A program made the position numbers and the translations under genes. Shown here one piece after another: positions 37,920-45,462 of a stretch of 64,000 nt of DNA. Numbering within the stretch: position 1 is the first letter of the stretch; each line of letters opens with the position of its first letter. Below the pieces are notes generated by a model. That model was not told where the DNA came from, ran no database searches, and worked only from the letters and a program-made list of their open reading frames with translations. The stretch comes from Arthrobacter sp. Marseille-P9274 (GTDB lineage Bacteria; Actinomycetota; Actinomycetes; Actinomycetales; Micrococcaceae): NCBI RefSeq assembly GCF_946892675.1, contig NZ_CAMPOV010000004.1, forward strand, positions 1-64,000, in the 5' to 3' direction.

Positions 37920-37962
37920 GAAGGCACCGCCCGTTTGCTGCGCGCAAGCGGGCGGTGCCTTC
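37920..37962 (-). terminator. hairpin between ybdD and bpa
   Basis: A perfect 14-bp stem (37920-37933 with 37949-37962) has a 15-nt loop that can itself pair partly. It follows the cstA-ybdD operon and precedes bpa on the minus strand. No T-run was seen. Confidence 0.65.
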
Positions 37963-37975
37963 GGGTACCGGCACT

Positions 37976-38179
37976 TCAGCAGCAGCGGCCCTGGGGGTTG
38001 CGGTCCTGGCGGTCCGTTTTGTCCCGCCAGAACTCCCGCTCGGTCATCGGCGCGACGCCGGGGTGCGTCCGGCGGTGGTGCTCCAGGTAATCCCGGTAGG
38101 CGTTCTCTCCCATCACGCCCTTGAAGAACCAGACGAATCCGTGCCAGCCCTCGCGGGCACGTGCGAGTGCGTAGTTCAT
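37976..38179 (-). CDS. YbdD/YjiX family small protein
   Basis: A 67-residue protein with the family pattern MNYALARAREGWHGFVWFFK, GENAYRDYLEHHRRTHPG and MTEREFWRDKTDRQD. YbdD-type proteins accompany CstA/BtsT transporters and are needed for their function in E. coli. It overlaps cstA by ATGA. The last residues, GRCC, carry two cysteines. Confidence 0.92.
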   Translation of the reverse strand: MNYALARAREGWHGFVWFFKGVMGENAYRDYLEHHRRTHPGVAPMTEREFWRDKTDRQDRNPQGRCC

Positions 38180-40482
38180 GGCCGCCGCCCGTGGTGGTGG
38201 GCCCGCTCCAGGCGCAGCTCATCGGGCAGCTGGTTCCATTGCTTGTCCAGCTCGCGCTCGGCCGGCGTGGCGACCAGGCCGGCAGGCGCGTACGTGGCCG
38301 AGACGGTGGCCGGCTCCTCGTTGGTGATGCCTCCGCCGCGTTGCCAGGCCTTGATCGTGGCGGCGATCGCCGTCGTAATCACAATGATGGTCAGGACCAC
38401 GAACACGATGGACAGCGTGCCCTGCACCGTGGTGTTGCGGACGACCGCTTCCATCTCCGCGACCGACTTGGCGTTGCCGAAGCTGGTCTCGCCGGCGGCC
38501 AGCGCGTCCCGGTACGCGGCGTTGTTGGCCCAATAGCCCACGCGCACATCCGGGGAGAAGATCTTCAGGATGGACGCCCAGATGGTGATCACCGAGGCAA
38601 ACGCCAGCGGCAGTGCAACGATCCAGAGGTACTTGAAGGCGCCGCGTTTGGCCACGATGGCCAGGCAGACCGCGAGCGCGATCGCAGCCAGCAACTGGTT
38701 GGCGATGCCGAACAGCGGGAAGAACGTATTGATGCCGCCGAGCGGATCCGTGACCCCGAGGATCAGGATGTACCCCCACCCTGCGACCATGATGGCCGTG
38801 CAGACCCATACGCCCGGCCGCCAGGAGACGTCCTTGAACCGGGGAATGAAGTTGCCGATGGTGTCCTGCAGCATGAACCGCGCCACCCGGGTTCCGGCGT
38901 CGACCGCGGTCAGGATGAACAGCGCCTCGAACATGATGGCGAAGTGGTACCAGAAGCCCATCATGGCGACGCCGCCGATCAGGCCCTGCATGATCTGCGA
39001 CAGGCCCACGGCCAGCGTCGGCGCGCCGCCGGTGCGCGAGACCACCGATTCCTCGCCGACGTTCTGGGCCAGCTGGGTCAGCATGTCCGGCGTCAGGTTC
39101 ACGCCGGCGAGGCCGAGGCTGTTCACGAACGCCACGGCGCCTTCCACCGTGCCGCCGGTGGCCGCCGCGGAGGAGTTCATGGCGAAGTAGATGCCGCGGT
39201 CGATCGAGATCGCCGCGACCAGCGCCATGATGGCCACGAACGACTCCATCAGCATGCCGCCGTACCCGATGAAGCGGGTCTGCCTCTCCTTCTGCACCAT
39301 CTTCGGGGTGGTGCCGGAGGAGATCAGCGCGTGGAATCCGGACAGGGCGCCGCAGGCGATGGTCACGAAGAGGAACGGCCACAGCGCGCCGGGAACCACC
39401 GGCCCGTCCACCCGGCCGGCGAATTCGCTGAAGGCCGGGACGTTGATCTCGGGCCGGACCAGCACGATGGCCACGGCCAGCATGATGATGGTGCCGATCT
39501 TCATGAACGTGGACAGGTAGTCACGCGGGGCCAGCAGCAGCCATACCGGCAGCACCGCAGCGATGAAGCCGTAGACGATGATGCCCCAGGCGATGGTGGT
39601 GCGGTCCAGCGTGAACAGGGCCGCGCCCCAGTCGGTTTCGGCGATCCAGCCGCCGCCCGCGATGGCGGCGATCAGCAGCACGAACCCGATGATCGAGACC
39701 TCGCTGACCTTGCCCGGACGCAGGAAGCGCAGGTAGACGCCCATGAACAGCGCAATCGGGATGGTCATCGACACGGAGAAGACGCCCCACGGGGACTCGC
39801 CCAGCGCGTTGACCACCACGAGCGCCAGGATGGCCACGATGATGATCATGATGGCCAGCGTGGCGATCAGCGCCGCCGTGCCGCCGATGACGCCGAGCTC
39901 CTCGCGCGCCATCTGGCCCAGCGAGCGGCCGCCGCGGCGCATCGAGAAGAACAGCACCAGGTAGTCCTGCACCGCGCCGGCCAGGATCACGCCGATGATG
40001 ATCCAGATGGTTCCGGGCAGGTAGCCCATCTGCGCGGCCAACACCGGTCCGACGAGGGGCCCGGCGCCGGCGATCGCGGCAAAGTGGTGGCCGTACAGCA
40101 CCCGCCGGTCGGTGGCGACGTAGTCCTTGCCGTCCGCCTTGTACTCGGCCGGCGTCGCCCGCAGGTCATTCGGCTTCGTCAGCTTGTTCTCGATGTACTT
40201 CGAGTAGAAGCGGTACGCAATGAAGTAGGTACAGACCGCGGCGAAGACGAACCAGATGGCATTGATCGTCTCGCCGCGGACAAAGGCGATGATGGTCCAG
40301 CTCACGCCTCCGAGCAGGGCGACGCCGATCCAGATCGCGATTTTCGCGGGCGTCCATTTCCGGTCTTCGGCCGCGATAACCGCGGGGTCGAGGGCGACGG
40401 GCGGAAGGTTCGGGTCCTGGACCAACACTGTGGATTCCGGATCCGGGTCCCGTCCAGGCAGTGGTGCTGATGTCTGGCTCAT
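38176..40482 (-). CDS. cstA: CstA family carbon-starvation/pyruvate transporter
   Basis: A 768-residue membrane protein with about 16-18 helices. VLYGHHFAAIAGAGPLVGPV, TIWIIIGVILAGAVQDYLVL, FHALISSGTTPKM and FGIANQLLAAIAL are CstA signatures. The family imports pyruvate or peptides during carbon limitation. GGGAG lies 5 nt before the ATG. A minus-strand TATAAG near 40510 is a possible -10. The terminal ATGA overlap ties it to ybdD. Confidence 0.95.
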   Translation of the reverse strand: MSQTSAPLPGRDPDPESTVLVQDPNLPPVALDPAVIAAEDRKWTPAKIAIWIGVALLGGVSWTIIAFVRGETINAIWFVFAAVCTYFIAYRFYSKYIENKLTKPNDLRATPAEYKADGKDYVATDRRVLYGHHFAAIAGAGPLVGPVLAAQMGYLPGTIWIIIGVILAGAVQDYLVLFFSMRRGGRSLGQMAREELGVIGGTAALIATLAIMIIIVAILALVVVNALGESPWGVFSVSMTIPIALFMGVYLRFLRPGKVSEVSIIGFVLLIAAIAGGGWIAETDWGAALFTLDRTTIAWGIIVYGFIAAVLPVWLLLAPRDYLSTFMKIGTIIMLAVAIVLVRPEINVPAFSEFAGRVDGPVVPGALWPFLFVTIACGALSGFHALISSGTTPKMVQKERQTRFIGYGGMLMESFVAIMALVAAISIDRGIYFAMNSSAAATGGTVEGAVAFVNSLGLAGVNLTPDMLTQLAQNVGEESVVSRTGGAPTLAVGLSQIMQGLIGGVAMMGFWYHFAIMFEALFILTAVDAGTRVARFMLQDTIGNFIPRFKDVSWRPGVWVCTAIMVAGWGYILILGVTDPLGGINTFFPLFGIANQLLAAIALAVCLAIVAKRGAFKYLWIVALPLAFASVITIWASILKIFSPDVRVGYWANNAAYRDALAAGETSFGNAKSVAEMEAVVRNTTVQGTLSIVFVVLTIIVITTAIAATIKAWQRGGGITNEEPATVSATYAPAGLVATPAERELDKQWNQLPDELRLERAHHHGRRP

Positions 40483-40601
40483 GATGCTCCCTTGATCAAC
40501 GAAGCGACCTTATAATGGCAGGCTAACAGCAGCATGCTATGGGTCACAGCCTTTGATTGCTAAATCTGGCGCCGGCCGAGGACCATCCTGCTGACCTGCG
40601 G

Positions 40602-41585
40602 TTATTCCCCGACGGTCAGGAGAATCTTGCCGACGTGGTCGCCTGAATCGAAGTACTCGTGCGCCGCGGCGGCCTGCTCCAGCGGGAAGGTCCTGCCCAC
40701 CTGCACCTTGATGTCCCCGGAGGCCACCAGCGGCCAGACATGTTCACGCACCGCCCGCACAATGGCCGACTTCTCCTCCGCCGGCCGTGCGCGCAGGGTG
40801 GTGCCGATGACCGCGCCCCGCTTCGCCATCAACTTCCCCAAATCAAGCTCGGCCTTGGCCCCGCCTTGCAGCCCGATGACCACCAGCCGGCCGGCCGTGG
40901 CCAGCGCGTCGAGGTTGCGCTGCAGGTACTTGGCGCCGATGACGTCGAGGATCACGTCCGCCCCGCGGCCGCCGGTGGCTTCCTTGACCTTCTCGACGAA
41001 GTCTTCTTCGCGGTAATTGATCAGCAGCTGCGCGCCGAGCGGACGTACGACGTCGAGTTTCGCCTGGGAGCCGGCCGTCACCATCGGGATCCCGCCGAAG
41101 GCGCGCACCATCTGCACCGCCATCGTTCCGATGCCTCCGGCGCCCCCGTGGATCAGGACGCTCTCGCCCGCCTGCACTCCGGCCGCCATGAAGAGGTTGG
41201 AGAACACCGTCGCGGCAGTCTCCGGCAGGCTCGCGGCTTCCAGCAGGGAAACGCCTGGCGGCACCGGCAGCAGCTGGCCGGCCGGAACGGCCACCCTTTC
41301 CGCGTAACCGCCGCCGGACAGCAGGGCACACACCTCGTCGCCGGCCTTCCAGCCCTCCACTCCATTGCCCACGGAGGAGATCCGGCCGGACACCTCGAGC
41401 CCGGGAACGTCGCTCGCGCCGGGAGGCGGCGGATACACGCCGCGGCGCTGCTGCACGTCGGCGCGGTTCAGGCCCGCGGCGACGACGTCGACAATCACCT
41501 CGCCTGACCGGGGTTGCGGGGCCGGAACATCCCGCAGTTCAACCACTTCGGGTCCGCCTGCGCCCTGATAGAAAACGGCCTTCAT
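40602..41585 (-). CDS. zinc-free NAD(P)H-quinone oxidoreductase (PIG3/QOR type)
   Basis: A 327-residue medium-chain dehydrogenase/reductase. MKAVFYQGAGGPEVVELRDV, AGLNRADVQQRRGVYPPPPG and the nucleotide loop VLIHGGAGGIGTMAVQMV are typical of the TP53I3-like quinone reductase branch. Zinc-binding cysteines are absent. ATG 41585 has AGGAGG 6 nt upstream. No functional link to neighbours is apparent. Confidence 0.9.
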   Translation of the reverse strand: MKAVFYQGAGGPEVVELRDVPAPQPRSGEVIVDVVAAGLNRADVQQRRGVYPPPPGASDVPGLEVSGRISSVGNGVEGWKAGDEVCALLSGGGYAERVAVPAGQLLPVPPGVSLLEAASLPETAATVFSNLFMAAGVQAGESVLIHGGAGGIGTMAVQMVRAFGGIPMVTAGSQAKLDVVRPLGAQLLINYREEDFVEKVKEATGGRGADVILDVIGAKYLQRNLDALATAGRLVVIGLQGGAKAELDLGKLMAKRGAVIGTTLRARPAEEKSAIVRAVREHVWPLVASGDIKVQVGRTFPLEQAAAAHEYFDSGDHVGKILLTVGE

Positions 41586-41663
41586 CTGCGCCTCCTGGAG
41601 CCTCGGGGAAACAGGGCTGGTCTTTTGATATCTCCAGCGCCTCCATGCCACACTACTAGTCAG

Positions 41664-41751
41664 GGAAGGTTGTCCGAGCGGCCGAAGGAGCTGGTCTTGA
41701 AAACCAGTAGGCGGTAACCCCGTCTCATGGGTTCAAATCCCATACCTTCCG
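41664..41751 (+). tRNA. tRNA-Ser (anticodon TGA)
   Basis: An 88-nt type II tRNA with a long variable arm. Acceptor GGAAGGT pairs with ACCTTCC (41744-41750), the anticodon stem is CTGGT/ACCAG, and the loop CTTGAAA reads TGA at 41698-41700. CCA is not encoded. A possible -35 TTGATA lies at 41625-41630. Confidence 0.97.
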
Positions 41752-41768
41752 CTCCTGAGCACGGCGAG

Positions 41769-41790
41769 GGCCCCGGTAACGGGGCCTTTT
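41769..41790 (+). terminator. terminator after tRNA-Ser(TGA)
   Basis: The 7-bp stem GGCCCCG / CGGGGCC with loop GTAA is followed by TTTT. Between here and 42006 I see no gene, only the ribosome site of the next gene. Confidence 0.85.
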
Positions 41791-42006
41791 CCGTTTAAGG
41801 GGCCGGCTTCCTGCGGGCGGGCCGGGCTCTGTTACACGGCGGACCGGGCTTCCGCCTGGGGGCGCCCGGACGGCTCTTGTCCGTCCTCCCCGCCGCCGCT
41901 ATTGTCGGAATTGGGCCCCCGCCTGCGCGGCCGCCAGCCACACTTCCACACTCCTTCCGGCCCCTGAGCGGACCGTCTTCCTGGCTTCCCAGCAAAGGAG
42001 CTCCAG

Positions 42007-42774
42007 ATGTCAGACCGCGAAACGTTCCCCTCCGGCATTCCCTGCTGGATCGACCTGATGAGCTCGGACCCGGACAAGGCCCAGGCTTTCTACACCGGCC
42101 TCTTCGGCTGGACGGCCGGGACATCCGGCGAGGAGTACGGCAACTACGTCACCTTCTTCAAAGACGGCCTCCCGGTGGCCGGCCTGGCCAGGAACGAGCA
42201 GCCGGGCCAGCCCGACGCGTGGTCCGTCTACCTGTCCTGCCAGGACGTCTCGGCCACGACCAACGCCGCAGTCGAGGCGGGCGGCCGGATCCTGGCCAAG
42301 CCCATGAAAGTCGGGGACCAGGGCTCCATGGCCATCTTCCTCGACCCGACCGGCGCGGTCATCGGTGCCTGGCAGCCGGACCAGATGACGGGGTTCGGCC
42401 GCGAGGGCGACGAGGGCGCACCCGCCTGGTTCGAACTCTCCACCCGCGACCATGACACCGCCGTCGGGTTCTACGAAAAGGTCTTCGGCTGGAAGACCGA
42501 AGAGATGAGCGATGCGGCCGATTTCCGCTACACCCTGAACGCGCCCTTCGAGGAGTCCAGCGCCGGCATCTACGACGCTGCGGCCCATCTTCCGGCCGGG
42601 GCGCCCTCGACCTGGCAGGTGTACCTGGCCGTGGGGAACGCGGACGACGGCGCCGCCAGGGTCCTGGAGCTCGGTGGTACGGTGCTCCGGGAACCGTGGG
42701 ATTCGCCCTACGGACGCATGGCCCAGGTAGCGGACCCGACGGGAGCGGCGTTCATGATCAGCACAGTTAAATAG
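42007..42774 (+). CDS. two-domain VOC (glyoxalase/bleomycin-resistance fold) protein
   Basis: A 255-residue tandem VOC protein. Each half has the pattern of a strand ending in the sequence of AFYTGLFGW (about residue 27) and GFYEKVFGWK (about 155), and ends in DPTGAVIGAW or DPTGAAFMIS. Such two-domain proteins are annotated as hydroxylases or glyoxalases without proof. ATG has AAAGGAG 7 nt upstream. An 8-bp hairpin follows directly. Confidence 0.88.
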   Translation: MSDRETFPSGIPCWIDLMSSDPDKAQAFYTGLFGWTAGTSGEEYGNYVTFFKDGLPVAGLARNEQPGQPDAWSVYLSCQDVSATTNAAVEAGGRILAKPMKVGDQGSMAIFLDPTGAVIGAWQPDQMTGFGREGDEGAPAWFELSTRDHDTAVGFYEKVFGWKTEEMSDAADFRYTLNAPFEESSAGIYDAAAHLPAGAPSTWQVYLAVGNADDGAARVLELGGTVLREPWDSPYGRMAQVADPTGAAFMISTVK

Positions 42775-42776
42775 GC

Positions 42777-42802
42777 CTTCCCCTCTCCCAGTCAAGGGGA
42801 AG
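42777..42802 (+). terminator. terminator after the VOC gene
   Basis: The stem CTTCCCCT / AGGGGAAG (42777-42784 with 42795-42802) begins three nt after the stop codon and has no T-run. Confidence 0.55.
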
Positions 42803-42866
42803 CGTGACGAACGGCACGTCCTGAAGCCAATGTTTCAGGCAAGTATTCCCTGCGCCCTTACCGGCC

Positions 42867-42888
42867 GGTAACCTGTCGTTCATCCGGT
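42867..42888 (+). promoter_or_regulatory. weak PHO-box-like repeat upstream of the 5'-nucleotidase
   Basis: GGTAACC (42867) and GTTCATC (42878) are 11 nt apart and match the GTTCACC core at 5 and 6 of 7 positions. This would place a secreted phosphate-releasing enzyme under RegX3. The match is weaker than the site at 25864. Confidence 0.35.
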
Positions 42889-43000
42889 CGCGGTGGGGTG
42901 GTACAGGCGTGCGCGCGCGCTTCGAATCCTGCCGCAGCCGACCGCATCACCGCGCCGGCCGCGCCGCCGCACCGCATGGGGAATGAAACTGGAGAACAAA

Positions 43001-45376
43001 GTGCCGAAGGCTGCTTCACCCGTCAAGGCCACGTTGGCCGCTGCGCTGTCGATCGGCCTCCTCGCCGCTCCCTCCGCAGCCCTGCCCGCCGTCGCGAACA
43101 CCAGCGAGCCCGCGCCGGAGGTGTCCCCGCCCGCCGCCGGCGATACCCACGAGCTGAACCTGCTGGGCATCAACGACTTCCACGGGCGCATCGATGCCAA
43201 CACCGTCAAGTTCGCCGGCACCGTTGAGCAACTGCGTGCAGAGAATCCCGAGGGCACGCTGTTCACATCCGCGGGTGACAACATCGGCGCCTCGCTCTTC
43301 GCGTCCGCGGTCCAGGACGACCAGCCGACCATCGACGTCCTGGATGCGCTCGACCTGACGACCTCGGCCGTCGGCAACCACGAGTTCGACAAGGGCTTCG
43401 ATGACCTGACCGGCCGGGTCATTTCCGGCAAGGACCCGGCCGGATTCGCCCACCTCGGCGCCAACGTCTACGAGAAGGGCACCGAGACTCCCGCGCTGGA
43501 TGAATACGAACTGGCGGAGGTCGACGGCCTGACGGTCGGCATCATCGGCGTCGTCACCGAGGACACCCGCACCTTGGTCAGCCCGGGCGGCATCTCCACC
43601 ATCGATTTCGGCGATCCGGTGGAAGCGGTCAACCGGGTGGCGGTGGAACTGTCCGACGGCGAGGGCGACGAGGCGGACATCATCCTCGCGTCCTACCACG
43701 AGGGCGCGAGCGCCTCCGCGGACCTGGGCACCGCCACCGGCGCCAGCGCCGTGTTCAATCGGATCGTCAACGAGACCTCCCCCGAGGTAGATGCCATCTT
43801 CAACGGCCACACCCACCTCGGCTATACGTTCGACGCCCCGGTACCCGGCAGCGACGACACCCGGCCCGTGGTCCAGACAGGCCAGTACGGCGAGAACGTC
43901 GGCCAGATCAAGCTGACGGTGGCCGAGGGCGAAGAAGGCGGCGAGCCGACCTACGACGTCACCGACTACTCGATGGACATCGTCGAGCGCACCGCCGCCG
44001 ACGACGCCGCCCTGACCGAGGCCTACCCCCGGGTGGCCGAGGTCAAGGAGATCGTCGACGCCGCCCTCGCCGAGGCCAAAGACGTCGGCGCGCAGCCGGT
44101 CGGCTCCGTCACGGCGGACATCACCACCGCGTTCACGGACGGGAAGCGGGACGACCGGGCCTCCGAATCGACGCTGGGCAACCTCGTTGCGGACTCCTTG
44201 GCGGACACCCTTTCCGCCGAGGAGCTCGGCGGCGCCGAGATCGGCGTCGTCAACCCGGGCGGCCTCCGGTCCGAGCTCTACTACGTCGACGACCCGGCGC
44301 TGGATGAGGACGGGAGCACGGACGGAGAAGTCAGCTACGGCGAAGCCAACGCCGTCCTGCCGTTCGTCAACAACCTCTGGACCACCACCCTGACCGGCGC
44401 CCAGTTCAAGACCCTGCTCGAGCAGCAGTGGCAGCTGACCGCGGACGGCGAAGTTCCCAGCCGCCCCTACCTGCAGTTGGGCCTCTCGGACAATGTCAGC
44501 TACACGTACGATGCCGACGCCGAGCAGGGCGGCCACATCACCGGCGTCTGGATCGACGGGGAGCAGCTGGATCCGGAGCGCGAATACCGCATCGGCACCT
44601 TCAGCTTCCTGGCCCAGGGCGGCGACAACTTCCATGTGTTTGCCGACGGTGCGGACACCCGCGACTCCGGCCTGGTCGACCGCGACGCCTGGACCTCCTA
44701 CCTGGAAAAGAACAGCCCGCTGTCCCCGTCCTTCGACCGGCGTTCGGCCGCGCTCACCGGCGTCCCGGCAACGGTTGAACCCGGCCAGGAGGTTGAGTTC
44801 CAGGTTTCCAAGCTGGACCTGACCTCGCTCGGCTCCCCGGAAAACAAGACACTGACCCTGCGCTACGAGCCGGCGGAGAGCGGCGCCAGCGCCTTCTCGC
44901 GGGCCGTTTCCGCCGCGGCGCTTCCGGCGGACCTGGGTACCTTTGCCGTGGCCGACGGCGGCGCGACGGTTTCGTTCACCGTCCCGGCCGAACTTCGCGG
45001 CGGGGCGTTCACGCTGACGGCGGCCCCGTCCGGCACCGTGGTGCGGCTGCCGATCGAGGTGCCGACGGCGGGCATTCCTAGCGACGACGACAGCGGGCAG
45101 CCCGGGACCGGCGAGGAGCCCGGCGCCAGCGATCAGCCGACCGACCAGCCGCAGCCAGGCACCGACGAGCCGAGCGCTGAGCCGACCACCGGCCCGCTCG
45201 GCGGGGGTGGCAACCCCGACCCGAACGCGGGAGACCCGTCCGCTCCGGGCGACGGCACCCTGCCGCTGACCGGCGCCGGCGGCCTGCTGCCGCTCGGCAT
45301 CGGTGCGCTGGTCCTGCTCGGCGGAGGCACCGCCGTCGTCCTGGCCGCGCGGCGCCGCAAGCAAGCAGGACGCTAG
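43001..45376 (+). CDS. cell-wall-anchored bifunctional metallophosphatase/5'-nucleotidase
   Basis: A 791-residue exported UshA-type enzyme that dephosphorylates nucleotides outside the cell. A signal peptide (about 1-33) is followed by the calcineurin-like domain with INDFHGRID, SAGDNIGAS, VGNHEFDKG and NGHTHLGYT, and then the 5'-nucleotidase C domain with GNLVADSLAD, VNPGGLRSELY and FLAQGGDNFHVF. A Pro/Asp/Gly spacer leads to the sortase signal LPLTG, a hydrophobic stretch and RRRKQAGR. GTG 43001 is chosen because GGAG stands 6-7 nt upstream; ATG 42983 is the alternative. A secreted nuclease follows, so the pair could release phosphate and nucleosides from nucleic acids. Confidence 0.93.
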   Translation: MPKAASPVKATLAAALSIGLLAAPSAALPAVANTSEPAPEVSPPAAGDTHELNLLGINDFHGRIDANTVKFAGTVEQLRAENPEGTLFTSAGDNIGASLFASAVQDDQPTIDVLDALDLTTSAVGNHEFDKGFDDLTGRVISGKDPAGFAHLGANVYEKGTETPALDEYELAEVDGLTVGIIGVVTEDTRTLVSPGGISTIDFGDPVEAVNRVAVELSDGEGDEADIILASYHEGASASADLGTATGASAVFNRIVNETSPEVDAIFNGHTHLGYTFDAPVPGSDDTRPVVQTGQYGENVGQIKLTVAEGEEGGEPTYDVTDYSMDIVERTAADDAALTEAYPRVAEVKEIVDAALAEAKDVGAQPVGSVTADITTAFTDGKRDDRASESTLGNLVADSLADTLSAEELGGAEIGVVNPGGLRSELYYVDDPALDEDGSTDGEVSYGEANAVLPFVNNLWTTTLTGAQFKTLLEQQWQLTADGEVPSRPYLQLGLSDNVSYTYDADAEQGGHITGVWIDGEQLDPEREYRIGTFSFLAQGGDNFHVFADGADTRDSGLVDRDAWTSYLEKNSPLSPSFDRRSAALTGVPATVEPGQEVEFQVSKLDLTSLGSPENKTLTLRYEPAESGASAFSRAVSAAALPADLGTFAVADGGATVSFTVPAELRGGAFTLTAAPSGTVVRLPIEVPTAGIPSDDDSGQPGTGEEPGASDQPTDQPQPGTDEPSAEPTTGPLGGGGNPDPNAGDPSAPGDGTLPLTGAGGLLPLGIGALVLLGGGTAVVLAARRRKQAGR

Positions 45377-45385
45377 CGGCAACTC

Positions 45386-45417
45386 GAGGGGCTTCCTTCC
45401 GGTGGAGGGAGCCCCTC
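45386..45417 (+). terminator. hairpin between nucleotidase and nuclease genes
   Basis: The 11-bp stem (45386-45396 with 45407-45417, one G-T pair) lies 9 nt after the nucleotidase stop and is followed by CCCCTTTG. It may terminate or only attenuate transcription into the nuclease gene. Confidence 0.6.
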
Positions 45418-45462
45418 CCCCTTTGACCTAGTCCCCATCACCCGCACCAAGGAAAGAGAACC

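Noticed and set aside
38161-40470. 769-codon open frame opposite cstA
   Set aside because: It mirrors cstA in a GC-rich antisense frame, is rich in Arg, His and Gly and shows no domain.
43016-45382. 788-codon minus frame opposite the 5'-nucleotidase
   Set aside because: Antisense shadow; the plus strand has a signal peptide, catalytic motifs and a sortase signal.
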